Shown here in pieces: positions 9,606 through 22,440 of a stretch of 64,000 nucleotides of DNA. Positions within the stretch are counted from its first letter, which is position 1, and each line of letters begins with the position of its first letter. This stretch comes from Sycobia sp. Sy_11 (taxonomy: Eukaryota > Arthropoda > Insecta > Hymenoptera > Epichrysomallidae). Below the pieces are notes generated by a model. That model was given only the letters and a program-made list of their open reading frames with translations. It was not told where the DNA came from and did no database searches. The translations under genes and the position numbers were made by a program. Location: positions 7,621,001 to 7,685,000 of the forward strand of contig JACCIC010000002.1 of NCBI GenBank assembly GCA_018907035.1, written 5' to 3'.

Positions 9606-12036
9606 AGACCCGTATCGCCGTATGCGTTATGACGCGCGGTGTGGACCGTGCGAGAATCGAAGGTTCTTGATTTGGCCGAGGAATGAGGAGGGATCGGAGT
9701 TGACTGGTAAGGCGCTAAGTACGCGAAGGTCCGAGATTTATTTGGATATCCTTAGATATATTTATAATTTATGTTTTAGCATCTGCTTCAGGACTTGGGC
9801 CATTATCGATGTGGGGCGAAGCTCGGGAATGGCGCGGGAAAACCGTAATAATAAGCCTTTGCTTTCCATCCAACAATATGTCGATCGTCATTTTCCCCGT
9901 TCGGATATTCTTCTGCCAATTTCCCAGCCTCATTTTTTTTCTCTTCAATCGAGTCCCTGAGCCGCGCATCAGCTCGACATTTTCCTAGGGCCAAAGCTGC
10001 GAGGGGGACTTTTGTCAAGTGCCAGTACCGAGGTTGAATTTCGATGAGTATGTAACTTTTTGACAGACAAGTGCAATCACCATAAAATCTAAATGTCTTA
10101 TCGTACAATTACGGATAAGCCACGTGAGACTCTGAAAATTTTTGACTTATCCGACGCTTCTCTGCACACGGACAATTCGGCACACGCGCCTAATCCAATT
10201 ATCCCGCTGGCTCTCGGGGCGCGTCGCGGGCGATTTAGACGTCGGCTCCGCAAATTCCCTGCGTGACTAAATTACGCGGGGCCGGGCACGCTCGTCGGTT
10301 TGCGCGAAATCCAGCGCGACGATTACCGATTAGTCGCAAAATCCGGAGCGAACCGATCGATGAATCGAAGCCGAGCGAGTCCGATGGCCCCGGGACGCGG
10401 TTCGTTTGGCGTCGATAACGAATTTCGTCGGTCTCTCGTCCTTCGCTCGCGTCGTCGCGGACGTCGAAGCCGCATTACGAAAAATTAGTGACTCTTGCAG
10501 ATTGACTTTTTCTCACGCAAGGACGTTCGTGTATTGAAATAAATTTAAAAACATAATTAAACAAACATTTTGAAGAGTGAATATTAATATGTAATATGTG
10601 AGATCTAATGATAGTAATAAATCTTATCTTTGTAATTCATTTATGGATCTTCAGAAAATATCCAAGTCTTCGATATTTAACCTAGTTCTATTCCAATAAA
10701 TGCCAGTGTAGAAATACATCGATAAAAAAAAGGTAGACTGAAGTACCTTATGGGAAAAGTTTAAATAATCATTCGGTGATGTAAATTCTAATCAGTCAGC
10801 ATCTTTTTTTCTTTGAACATAAACTGTTAGTAATTTTCATTAAATAGAAGATACATTAAGAAATGAAGATGCAATAAGTGACGCATTAACAGATGAACAA
10901 TTACCAAATGGGACAAACTGGCCTTATGAAAATCTGTTCGCTAATTAAACCGCCCAAATCACGAGATTGTTTCTTTCAAATTTACCAAATTTCTCAATCT
11001 TACATAATACCTTATACACATTTATGTATAGTGACTTTTTTTTAACTTATATTATATATCTAATTGTGTTCTCTATAGTATACGCGCGCATTCGCTTTGT
11101 AACTATTTCCTCCTTTGATTATTAGAACACGATGTATCGTCTCTGGCAAGCGAGATAGTTTCACGTGGGCTCGATCGTGACGATATCTTCCCAGGACTGG
11201 GCTATTCGTGAAAAAAGTCTATGCGCGTAAGTGGTTAAAGTCCTTTCAAAGATTGGATTTTAAGCCCAAGGTAGCATTGAATGGTAATTTGAAGGTCAAC
11301 TCTAAGTTTTTGAAGAATCCGTCAACGAAGAGAGGCCGATGTGTCTCGAATCCTGCGATTGGGGCTTTTTGGTGATTTCAACTTCACTGACAATATTGTT
11401 ATATAATACTGTTCTTATTATAAACTTCGTTTTTCAATAATACTATAAGAGGGATAAAAATTAATTATTAGTCTAGTTCATTTGTTTGTAATATGTAGCT
11501 CCAAGATATTAAAACGCTTCAATATTGTTCACATACTGTGTTGGTTTGGGCCCTAATGCCAAGAGAATCGCTGTTTTAATCATTTTTGCAAAAATTAGAG
11601 AAAATATTTCTTCCATTCTACGTAAATTATTTCCGGTTAATATTTCTTCGAACGAGAACAAATGTTCTTATGCTCCTTATAAGTTGAAAGTCTTAGATTT
11701 TTTGTTTTATAAAACGCTCGAAAAGAAAAGTTCATGTCAATCGCATCAACTTTTGCGATAAATTTAATAAATAAATTTCAACGAGTGCCTTTATCGTAAC
11801 TATTTACTTATTTTAAAATAAAGTTATCATTCTCACGACCTTCGCCAATCTACGCGCGTATCACACTACGGAAACGTAAAAATTTCCCGCTCGTAAAATA
11901 AATATTTGAGGGAAAAAAAAATCTCTAAGTGATCTTATTAATACAGATAATCAATCGTTCTCCTGAAAAATTTTTGCCTATTTTTACCCACCCAGATAGC
12001 AAGGGATTACAAGATACGTACTATACGTGTAATTCC

Positions 12037-12040
<4 letters not shown>
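9606..12040. other. Intronic stretch, no gene found
   Basis: A GC-rich patch at 10150-10480 has many CpGs and opens short frames without recognisable domains. 10500-12040 is AT-rich. Nothing else was recognised. Confidence 0.7.

Positions 12041-12087
<47 letters not shown>
12041..12087 (+). repeat. (AT)n microsatellite
   Basis: About 23 AT units followed by GATATATAT. Confidence 0.97.
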
Positions 12088-12089
<2 letters not shown>

Positions 12090-12325
12090 TATATATCATG
12101 AACACATTCATTAGAACTATCATAATACGAGGCATGCAAGAGAGCCAGACGCCTGCACAATGGCGTGGAGCTTAATGACGTTAAGAGCGACGATGTCCAT
12201 CGACCCGCGCTTGCTTCGGTGTTTACGTTGTGTTCGCGAGCTGTGTACGCCAAATGTGATGAAGTGTCGTGGAATAATAGACGACCGGGGGGCGGTCGTT
12301 TTGTTACTTTTCAGGCCGCGACGGT

Positions 12326-12328
<3 letters not shown>

Positions 12329-12364
<36 letters not shown>
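12329..12364 (+). repeat. (AT)n microsatellite
   Basis: 18 AT units, about 240 bases after the preceding (AT)n tract. Confidence 0.97.
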
Positions 12365-12366
<2 letters not shown>

Positions 12367-12758
12367 CTTGAATATGAAAGAACCTTCGCGAGAAAAATGT
12401 CTTCCTCCCGCTAAGCAAAACGAACCCAATAACGGACAATTAAGTTCCCCCGGCCCTCATTTGTCGGAATATCTAAAATTAAGCCACTAACCTTATAAAT
12501 CAAAGAAAGCTTGCCGAGGGCCGACCGGCAGCGTACGAAATTCAAGCGAGATAGAAGGCGGGTCGAATAAATAAAAACGGTCATTATGGGAAGAAGGGAG
12601 GGGGGGGGGTAAAATGAGGAAAAGTCGCCTAGCTTTCCTGGTCATTCTCGCCGAGGCGACGCGTACGCTCCTCCGCGAGATCCTCGGCAAGGGCGAAGGG
12701 GCGAGGTTAAAGCGGAGAGCTCGCGTTTACAGCCCAGCGCCCGGTATCTAATCCACTA

Positions 12759-12772
12759 GCTCGGCGCCGAGC
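12759..12772. repeat. 14-bp perfect GC palindrome
   Basis: GCTCGGCGCCGAGC reads the same on both strands and lies in a GC-rich patch (12490-12980) with no supported gene. Confidence 0.85.
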
Positions 12773-13277
12773 CTTCCACCCTCTGCCGCCCCCTCACCTC
12801 GCTGCCTCAAGAGTTGCCGGAGGGCATTGCGCGTGAAATATGGATGGTCAGCGTTGAAATTCAGAGGGGAAAAATTTTTCGGCCCACTAGCGCGGCAAAA
12901 GTGAGTGGGAGAGAGAGAGAGAGGGGGGGAGAGCTAGAAAGAAAGCGAAAGAAAAGAAGAAGAGGAGAAAAGAGAGAAGCGGACTAATCGAGCAAAGTCA
13001 CGTACTCGCTTGAAGTTATGTAGACTCTTTTTACCATCTAAACTACAGATATATGCTCGCAACGAACTGCTCGGCGCATATACAGTTATTGAAAGTTAAC
13101 GGGGAGGGAAGCCGTAGAATCGAATTGATGAATAATTTATTTTCAAACAGTGAAGAGCAACAAAGTTTTGGATCTGCATAGTTGGGCGTATATTTGATGA
13201 GTGACGTTAGTAATTTAGCAAAGCCCTGCTGGTTTAATTAATTAAATAATTAATTCCAGCTGCTTACACACGCAGAC

Positions 13278-13278
<1 letters not shown>

Positions 13279-13327
<49 letters not shown>
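13279..13327 (+). repeat. (TA)n microsatellite
   Basis: About 24 TA units. Confidence 0.97.
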
Positions 13328-13330
<3 letters not shown>

Positions 13331-16300
13331 TAGATATACATAAACTTTTCAATTTATATAATATTTCGGTACTAACGTATACATTTCGAGCATTTTAATA
13401 CATTTCTACAGAATATAAATGTCTTGATTACATAGAGCAAATTAGAGTCATGCTTTCTTACTGCGAAAGTTATGCGCAATTCCTTCAAAATTATATATAA
13501 TAGATACATACAAAGTTAAAAATTACATAAATAATTGCACGTAACATTAACAATGACGCTAACGGCACTATCACCAATTTTTATCTTGTCTTCGGTATAA
13601 TATAATTCATAACAATAATTAAAGCTATTGAATGTAAATAAATGCAAGGGTTCATCAAAGGAAAACATTTTTTCAAAAAAAAAAAAAATTTGAATAACCA
13701 GCAGCAACGTTTAAGCTATAAAAATTTAATTTTTCATACGGCTTTATATAATTAAAACTTTTCTCCCGCCTCGCATTTCATCCTTTATGTCTTAAAAATA
13801 ATTAAAACTAGTAATAGTGGAAAATTTACGTTCTAATTTCAACCTAGTTCCTTTTAGACAAGCATTAAAAAGAGAAAGGAAAAAAAAAAACATTAAAACA
13901 CCAGGCTGCAAAATAATTTTTCTCGACCCCAATTGTTTCGAAACGGTAAAACTTCGCCCCGGTGAATAATACAATTTAATCATATAGGATGAAATTATTA
14001 ATGCAGAGATTTAAACGGCTGTAAATTCAGCGATAATGTTCCCGCATTTACTAGAGCACGTAACATTAATAATACCGAATAAAATTCTTTTTTTTTTTCC
14101 CTCCTCAAACTTTTCGCGTTACACATAAACTAATGCTAATGTTTATGTAAATTTTATTCTTTAAATTAAGTATTTAATTATCTTGTATGACTGTGTATAA
14201 TTGAGCGACTTTGTTTATCGAAGCGCTGCGTGAGCAAGTGGGGGGGGAAAAAAAACCCCCGTTTACATTACATTCCTAGCCGTCCCGTCCTCTAACTACT
14301 CTTTATTTCTCCGACCCCGTCATAACAGCATTGCCCAAATCCTCCGCTCGTAAAATTCTTCGGAACCGAAGCGCCGCCTCTCGACCAAGTATCTTCGTAT
14401 AAATGTCGACGGTTTCGGAACGGCGTCCTCTAAAAAGCCAACCAAAAACTCCCAGGGCCGTATCAATTCGCGCGGCGGGCCACTGTATACGACGTAGCTA
14501 AAAAAATTTACCGCTCTCCCACGCCGTAGACGACGCTGTGTATTTACTCATTCCCGATGGCTTGGGGCTTGGAATAAGCAGGTAAGAACGGCAGACTGCC
14601 TGATTTTTTCTCGCCCAACCAGACATGCGAATGTCCCGATTATTGGTAAAAGTCACTTTCGTCGATCACTTGATTTTTTCATCCTTCCGCGCGACTATCG
14701 AGCAGCTGCGAATATTACAACTGCAAACCTTCCAATGCATCGACCTAGGCTGAAATTTGGATTTACTTAAATCAAGTGAGCATCGGCTATTTCATATTTG
14801 ACTCGATTCCAGTCGTTAAGATGCGATCGCTCAAAAAGTTCTAAGATACTTTTAAAAATGTCTCCGATCTGCTTGAAAAATAAGAAAAAAAGAAGAAAGA
14901 AAAAGCCTTCGTACGAGCATTTGCATTACTTTCTCGTGCAAAGGTGTACTTCGTCGTATATCCAGCCCGAATCAATCTTTCTCTTTCACTATCAAACTTC
15001 GCCCGGAGAAAAGTTGACGGGAATGAAAATTCCCTTTAAGCCGAAGAAAGGGGGAAATTTAAGACACGCCTGAAATTTATACGAATGAACGCAGGAACAA
15101 GGAATGGCTTAATAAATATCGCTCGCGAAAAGAATTCCTTTGCGATAAATTGGAATGCGGTTTATTTATAAACTCGGGGCCATCGAATCGACGGAAGGAA
15201 TTCCCTTTGATAATTAAAGCGAACGATCTGAGTTTTGGCTATAAAAGTTCTTGAGTTTAATACAAGCGGCCCCCGTTCAAGATCTCGGGGCTCGAGGCTG
15301 AAGTAAATTTTAAAATCGGAAAAACTCGAATTTCCGAGTGGCGCTCGAAAGTTAAAAAATTCAATTTACTTCGTAATCGATTTCCGCCGATCGTTTCTCT
15401 TCTCCCGTTTTTTTTTTTTTTTTTTTTTGTGCTTTAGTATTGTCGACGCCGAGTCCTTAGCCATTCGCGCTATTTTGGAACGGAATATTGAAATTCCGAT
15501 GAATTATTATTGGAGCTTACGAAATAAACGAAAGTAAAATTTGAAATACACGCATCCGGAAAAAATTGTTTGAGAAGGAGAAAAATTTTTCCTGTGTACT
15601 TAGCGTCGCTTCGAATTTTCAGAATCTCTTCCCCCCCCCCTCCTCGCGATGTCTGATTCGCAGGCACTTTATTCAAACTGGAAAGGCAGCCCCTTCGCAA
15701 TACGTGACGTCCACTTCGCATTGCGTGACAGCGAGCCCGACTTTTTCGTAGAATTAGGATGTGGAATAACGGGACAAATGGGTCGCGCGGCTGTGGACGC
15801 TTAAAGGCCGTAGATAATCGAGGTAATCGACTCGGTGAATTTTCGTAAAATGTCGGCGAAAGAACGTGGGCAGTATTTTATTTAATCCTTGCCTGGTTGC
15901 TCTTCGTTAATCGCTATCTGGATTTGGATGGTCATGGTTTTTATTACGCAAGATTATGGGAAAATATACTGAATATAAGATTTTCTTAAACCAGTCGTCA
16001 TTATCAAATAAGGGCCGGTATTATAGCAAAGCAAAGGGTGTACTTTTACTGCACTAAGTCAATTACTAAATATTCTCCGAGCCGGAATCATGGGGGAGAC
16101 GACTAATTAAATGCGCACATGTACTAATTTCTCATGTTACAAGTAGGGCGCCGCTAATGAATGCCATGGCAAATTATTCCATTAAAAAAAGGACGCTAAT
16201 TTCATAGACTATGCGCAATTATATTCTACGTTTTATAACGTAATTTTTAAATTTTCTGCAACACATTGATATAAATGTAAAATACTTTTTATTCAGCCTA

Positions 16301-18297
16301 ATAATTTTCACTGACAAACAAACTCTTATCACAGTTATGTGAAATTTTTAGTATTAATCTTTTGAATTATAATATCTACTGATTGTCAGCGAAAATAAAC
16401 TAATGCATAAATAGTACACTTAAAATAAATTCAAAATTAAAAGTTAAATTTTCTGAATGAATGGTAATTATTTGTGAAATCAAAAATTCATTCCTCAAAA
16501 GTGATAATTCTCCTGGCTAAATATCACTTATTAAAATATGAACCACCCAAATATTTTAAATGAACTTTAAACGGAGATGAGATACAAAAAGAAAACATTT
16601 GCAATCATCGTAAGTTCTATTAAACTGCCCTCTTATTGCCTCCACGCCTACTTCTATTCTATCCTCGCCGTATTCAACATTTCGCACAAGTCGCGCGATC
16701 AATTATTCATCGTACCCCCCGTTGGGTCGATCGCAGAAGACTAATCCCGAACGATAAATACAATGGGGTAGATCAACATTGCGAGATCATTAATTGCCGA
16801 TCAACGTCGGAATTTATACGTGACCGAGGGGGGGTGGATGGGGGCAGGCAAATAAAAGATTCAGAACGAGGGCCCAGAGCCAAAAATTCGAACCTGGCGT
16901 TCGAATATCACATTATGATACGGGCCGCGATTAATCGTTCGTCCGGTCGTTCCTTCGGCTCTTTATCCCCGTATCCGTACCTTTTTGAAAAGTACGTATC
17001 GCACGAACCGGGACGGGCGGACGGACGGTGGCCATCCCAAGGCAAAAGTAATTACGGACAAGGAGAGATCATCATTCTTTTCTCCTCAAGGCTGGGGGGG
17101 GGGCGAGAAAAGTCAAAACTCGTTGCCAAGCGAGTCGTTCCGAAGATTTGGATCGCAGCTCGGAATGAGATTGTTAGCGATGGGCGGATTCCGAGGAAGG
17201 TCGAAGAATGCCGGATTGTGTTTCTTTTGAATTTTCATTCTGTCTGTTCAGTTTATTTTCTTTGTTTTTTTTTTTGCTTTTTTTTTTTAAAGGAAACGAT
17301 AAAATTCATTGTATTCGGATCGATTTACAAAGTGGAATAATAATATTGGCACTGGACCGTAGGGAAAAAACAATCGTGTATAAAACCCAAGAGCCAAATA
17401 TATATGTGTGTGTGTGTGTGTGTGTAAGCATTCGGATCAACCGGCGCGAAATTCGATAAGGAGAAGAATCAACAGGCGCGAGAGATAACCGAATAAAAGT
17501 TATCAAGCGCGCGAAGGAACGCAGAGGAATAAATCGCGCACCGCAGCCGAGATACGCGCTATATTCATACGCTTCTTTTGCTGCTCCGGAGTTGGGGGGA
17601 TCTCTTCGACGCTACGGCAGGCGGCCCGGGGATATGTCGAAACAGACGCGAGGCCGGGAAAATTCAAGGACGACGAGCGCTCGTTATCCTTTCATCCTCT
17701 GGGAGAATAAACAAGCGCGTCGGAGAATTTCTTTCCATATTTCTCGAGCTTCCCCGCCGCCCCTGCCCGACCCACATCGCTCTGTCTCCCTCGGTCTTTT
17801 TTTATCCAGAAAGTATGAGAAATGCCGGGGGTTTTTTTTTTTGTTCTCTCCACGAAACGTATATATTTACACGCGAATAAAAGAATAATTCGCATTTGAT
17901 CTCTTTAATTATCGAAGATGGATACTTTCGACCTTGTGGACGATTTATTTAGTTAAGGCGTAGTATGGAAAAGAAAGCCAAAATATTATAGATAAACATT
18001 ATTCCTGCTCGTTTTCAGCTGCATCTGCGAGTCGAGATAATAATAATCATTGAATTAATAAAGATAAATAAGATTCTAAGTAGATATGCCATATACATAC
18101 AATCATTCAAATAAGGTTAAAGACAATTTTCCGGGCTATCTGGATAAATTGTTTTCTTTGTTGTTATGCTTCTGTACTCGCCTGGAAAATACATGTTCGT
18201 AGCTAGCCATATTGTATGTTAACTCTACTATGAGCTGGCAGTGAAGTTCTCACAGTTGTGTATGAGTGTTTATCAACTTAGTCAGTTTTCGAAAAAA
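13328..18297. other. Intronic stretch, no gene found
   Basis: AT-rich DNA alternates with moderately GC-rich patches (14230-15800, 16640-17200, 17460-17800). A plus-strand frame open from 16636 to 17340 is long for chance but has low-complexity ends and no recognisable domain. (GT)n lies at 17405-17425, and a poly(T) run at about 15410-15428. Confidence 0.65.
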
Positions 18298-19135
18298 ATA
18301 GATCGGAGTATTTGCGTGAAGTTTTGCTACAAAAATGGCATAAATTGTAGTAATCTTCTCAAAATGTTATAAGTTGCTTTTGGTGATTCGGCTGTGAGCC
18401 AAGCAAGAGTTTTCGGATGATATGGATGATTTTTAAAAATGGACGGAAAGACGTTGAAGATGATGTAGATTCAGGACGACCTAACGGCAGAATGATGGAC
18501 GATATCGTGGAGAAACTGGATAAAATTATTCTGAGCCGGATATAGGTTGCTGCGAGTATCAGTGTACTCTTCGACTCGTGAGAAAAGATTTTTACGAATG
18601 TTTCTACCCAAAATAATGTGAACGCGACAGCGGGCAAGATTCACTATATGAACTGATGACCGACCTTACATTACTTTAAATTAAGTCTATCTAACTTACA
18701 TTACTTTAATTAAGTCGACCTGGAAACATCAACGAGATTGATTAAAGGCCGCAAAGTTCAATTATACCTGAAGTTTGTACAAGTTGTGTATTTCCATTTG
18801 AAATGTCGTAGTGTAATATGAATACTTGCCCAAAGTTCCAATGATCTGTAATGAGTAGTATGTAGAAATTTTACGTGCTTTGCGCGATGCAGCTCGAAAG
18901 AGTGATTATTGAAGGCTTGTTTCGTCACAATACCCTATTATTGCCACAACCAGCATACCCATTGGGCACTGTTCACTGTGACTCGTTACCCATGTCAATA
19001 TCGATGAGATTAAAGCAGAACTCTGAAGTTCAAAAATGCTCAATAGTCGAGGAAAAGAAAAATTATGGTATAAGTGCATTGTATCGGAGCAGGGCTATTT
19101 CTAAGAGGCTAAAATTGAGATTCACGATCGAATGA
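18298..19135 (+). pseudogene. Decayed mariner (Tc1/mariner family) transposase
   Basis: This is the relic of a cut-and-paste DNA transposase. An ATA at 18298, in the expected start position, is followed by DRSICVKFCYKNG, INCSNLLKML, stop, VAFGDSAVSQARVF and, after a frameshift, KNGRKDVEDD with SGRP. Together these are the N-terminal helix-turn-helix and linker of mariner transposases. Later pieces include EKIFTNV, EYLPKVP, YVEILRALRDAARKS (18780-18900), TLLLPQPAYP (18938-18962) and a C-terminal WYKCIVSEQGYF (about 19070-19105). Stops and frameshifts break it throughout. The segment that should hold the HHDNAPAH motif is missing, and the FFD aspartate appears replaced by FH, so it cannot be active. 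No matching terminal inverted repeats were confirmed. It lies antisense to Shal. Family assignment is firm; subfamily was not attempted. Confidence 0.9.
18665..18716 (+). repeat. 30-bp imperfect tandem duplication inside the mariner relic
   Basis: CTTACATTACTTT-AA-TTAAGTC occurs at 18665 and again from 18695, a period of 30 bases with one A missing in the second copy. It interrupts the transposase between the helix-turn-helix part and the catalytic part. Confidence 0.8.
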
Positions 19136-19282
19136 ATGTTATTGACAAAAAAAGTCTTGTTAATTTGAGCACAAGTCGTATTGCGGATAATTGCTTTCAT
19201 AAGAAACTGTACATAAAAGCTCTGATAGTTATAACTTATAAACAAAATGTCATCTATGTATAAATCCATGATGCTAGCGATA

Positions 19283-19294
19283 TATTAGGTTGTC
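19283..19294 (+). repeat. Mariner terminal-repeat-like motif
   Basis: TATTAGGTTGTC resembles the TA target site plus first bases of mariner inverted termini. It lies about 150 bases past the transposase relic, but its mate was not found. Confidence 0.3.
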
Positions 19295-21400
19295 ATTATA
19301 ATCCTTATATAGCTGAACAAAGCATAAAAATAAAATAATGCTTATTATCAAGTCTCATTTTATACTAATTAAAAAAAAATTCGCTCAATATAAATCTAGA
19401 TAAGTAACATTAGCAACTGCTTGTAATAAATAGAAACAAACGGTCCATTTCATTTAAATCGCATTGAAATTTCTTATTCTCCTCTTACATTTAATTAAAA
19501 AAAACTGTTGGAATTTTTTCACTGATTTTTCTTTCAACAATCTTTTTTTTCTTCTTTTTGATAAAATCTAACGCTATCTTTTGACTGGAAACGTCTATTG
19601 TTCCTTTGTTTTCATTGGGCATGCGTAAATGCTTTCAGTTGCAGTAATTGAAGTTCTGTTTAGTTAAGAGAAGAAAAAAAAAATCGAATAAACTGGATTA
19701 AAAATATAATCAACCCGTTTCAGCTATCTATAGTATTTTAATAACGTACGGCAATGGGTGTAGCAGAAAATTTAAGGAAGTTGGGGCGAGTAGCTGCACA
19801 ATTCAAGGATAGGGAGCGATATTAAGAGACGCGCGGACGTATTATATGATTTATGAATATCGTTATGACCGGCTTCTGTGGCACGCGAGCTTATAATACT
19901 GACTTTTTTGACAGTTGTCTTACCGACGTCATAAAATAAGATCGCGGTCGATGGTGTGCAATTAATTCACGACAGATAATTTTTCCTAACTCGATTTGTC
20001 GAAGAATTTTGTTGACCGAAAGAAAAGTAATTTTGTACATGATCTGGATGAAGACGTAATGAAACTTCACTACCAGGCGATCGAATATGTTTTCGTCAAA
20101 AGTAATAGTGAAGCCGAACACAATACTAGTAACGATGAATCCCATTTATTTAGGTTCGATAAAAGCATTGCTACGTATATAATTGATTGGGAAGGAGATC
20201 TCTACAAACACTGTGCATCCCTTAAAACAAGAGCCTAATAGTATAGACCTTGTAAGTATGATTACATTGTAAATGAATATCAAGTCCTACTTAATAGAGT
20301 TCAAAAAATCATTTTTCCAAGCCATAGAAATGTATCCATACAGGTATTTCCAATTGACAGATCGTTGCTACGGTAAGATTTTTATGACTTTGACCGATAG
20401 AACGATGTTAACGAACTTTAGGTATCTTAAATATAGTATATAACTTAGAGCGCTAAGAGTTTTATCATATTTATATCTCAAATAAAAGTGGGATCATTAT
20501 GATTTTTTTTATAGATGTAATTAGTTTTCGGTCTTTGCAACATTTTTTTTTCGATATCAAATTTATGTACAGGTAATTGTGCCCATCTCTCTATGAAAAT
20601 TATTGTTGAAATATGCAAAGAGATACATATTATAGGAAAAAATTTGCGGTTAGCTGCAATACTAGAAGCTCGAATTATGCATAACGTATATTCATTTCAT
20701 AAATATCGGTATTTGTATTAATTGAAATTTATAGCTTGAGTTAAGAGCCAATAAAATTACAAAATTTATATATCAAAAAAAAAAAAGAACGACATAAAAC
20801 TTTAATTGTTATAAAAAATGTCTTGATAGTAGTAAAATATTGAATACTATTAAGCCATTAAATGGTATGACATTGCACTATATAAAAATTTCAAAAGCTA
20901 TAAAATCGCATTGTTTTTAATATTTTTAAGACGAGATAAAAATTAAAAATGACGATAGTATCGATTGAATCCTTGACTCTGGAGAACGAAAATTTGGATA
21001 ATTAGTTCTTACAATGTCGACCACATTTCCGAAATGAAGGCTTTTCCATACAATCGAGATTTATTTCTGAACTTATTTAAGCGATATCACATTTTATATG
21101 AATAATCTCACCTAACTTCCTTTTATTCGTTTTAAAAGTATCTCTTTCAAGATTTCAAATTATAATCAAATGTTATTATATTCCTCCCTTGCTCTTGACG
21201 AGATAAAAATGGAAATATTTATGTTCACAAAGCAGCGACTTCGTTCGACTTTGTGAAAAACCAAGAGGACAAAGCCAGCTACGAATGAAATGAGCAACAA
21301 AATCCATTATACATTCCCGTGCGCGCTTTGCTCGACATTAATTGAAGAAGAAGAACAAAAAAAAAAAAAAAAGAACACGATAATTAGCGCGCGTTCGAGG
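19295..21400. other. AT-rich intronic stretch with weak coding-like fragments
   Basis: A short plus-strand frame at 19754-19825 (MGVAENLRKLGRVAAQFKD) and an 80-codon frame at 19996-20238 have mixed amino-acid composition, but no family was recognised and no splice or promoter support was seen. The remainder is AT-rich and featureless. Confidence 0.5.
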
Positions 21401-22297
21401 GCGTGGAGAGGACGAATCCCATACGCGTACTAACACCAACTTACGCGCCGCACGCCTATACACTTTGCATCACGTGGAATTGGATTGCCAGCTCTGGCGA
21501 TATACTCGAATATAGAGAATAACGACCACGGGGGAATCCCATTCTCCCACCTGTGTAATTTTCCTCCGATCGTTATATTTCCGTCGCTCTCGTCCCTCCC
21601 TGTCCCATTAGGTTCGCAATGATTTCTACCGCTCGCCACCGCCCCCCCCCCAACCATCCAAGCTTTTCATTTACGCGGAAACGTCCGTCTAGCACCGTAC
21701 GGCCGAGCGGACATAATTAATTTTTCCGGGGCAACGACGACGTAAATGAAAAAAAAAGAAAAAAAAAAGAAACATAAATCCACCCCTCCCGCCCGATCGG
21801 GCTTTCGCGGATCGTCACGATCTCGTTGGGCAGGCTCGCGGAGCGGCTGCCCCGAGACTCGTCGGTGGATCGATCGACGGATCCGAGCGGCGATACGCGC
21901 GAACCTTCCGCCCCCCCCCCCCCCGCTCCACCGACTCGTCGCGCGTCGTCGAGCGCCCCGGTTACGTGGCACCGAGCGCCGGGGCGAACGGGAGAATACC
22001 TGTTGTCGCCCCAAGACCTGAATTCCAGTAGAGCCGATGGCTGGGTGATGTCCGTCCGGCCCTTCCCTCCGCCACTTTTAAACCCTACCGGGGAGTATAG
22101 TCCTGGCGTGCTTTGCACGACTGCGCTGGGCGTGATGTATATATTATATATATATATTCCTTCCTTTAAAGTGCCTCGACGCGTTTCGCGCGCTCTCTCT
22201 CTCTCTCTCTCTTTATCTCCTTTCTCTCCCTGGTCGTATACTCGGGTCGTACGAATCAACGGTTATTATTATTATGTAGTCCATTATCCCCCCCCCG

Positions 22298-22349
<52 letters not shown>

Positions 22350-22440
22350 CTGTCTCTCTCTTTCTCTCTCTCTGCCCCGGGGAAACGGTCAATCTATAAG
22401 CCCGGTAACTCGGTCCGCTTCTCGTCATTAAAGCCTTTAT
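21401..22440. other. GC-rich block with homopolymer C runs and CT repeats
   Basis: CpG-rich DNA with C runs at about 21640 and 21910, a (CT)n tract at 22193-22212 and a longer one at 22301-22346. Long opposing open frames span it, as expected from low stop-codon density. No domain was recognised. Confidence 0.6.
22301..22346 (+). repeat. (TC)n microsatellite
   Basis: 23 TC units preceded by a C run. Confidence 0.97.

Noticed and set aside
9220..9960. 246-codon plus-strand open frame across the Shal exon
   Set aside because: It is antisense to the exon and built largely from Ile-Tyr and Tyr/Ile runs encoded by the TA and ATT repeats.
16636..17340. 234-codon plus-strand open frame
   Set aside because: Longest open frame in the window, but it has no recognisable domain, runs through G and T homopolymers, and ends in a Phe/Cys-rich artefact from a poly(T) region.
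21717..22431. Opposing frames of 180 and 201 codons
   Set aside because: Low stop density in GC-rich DNA plus Leu-Ser or Arg-Glu runs from CT repeats.
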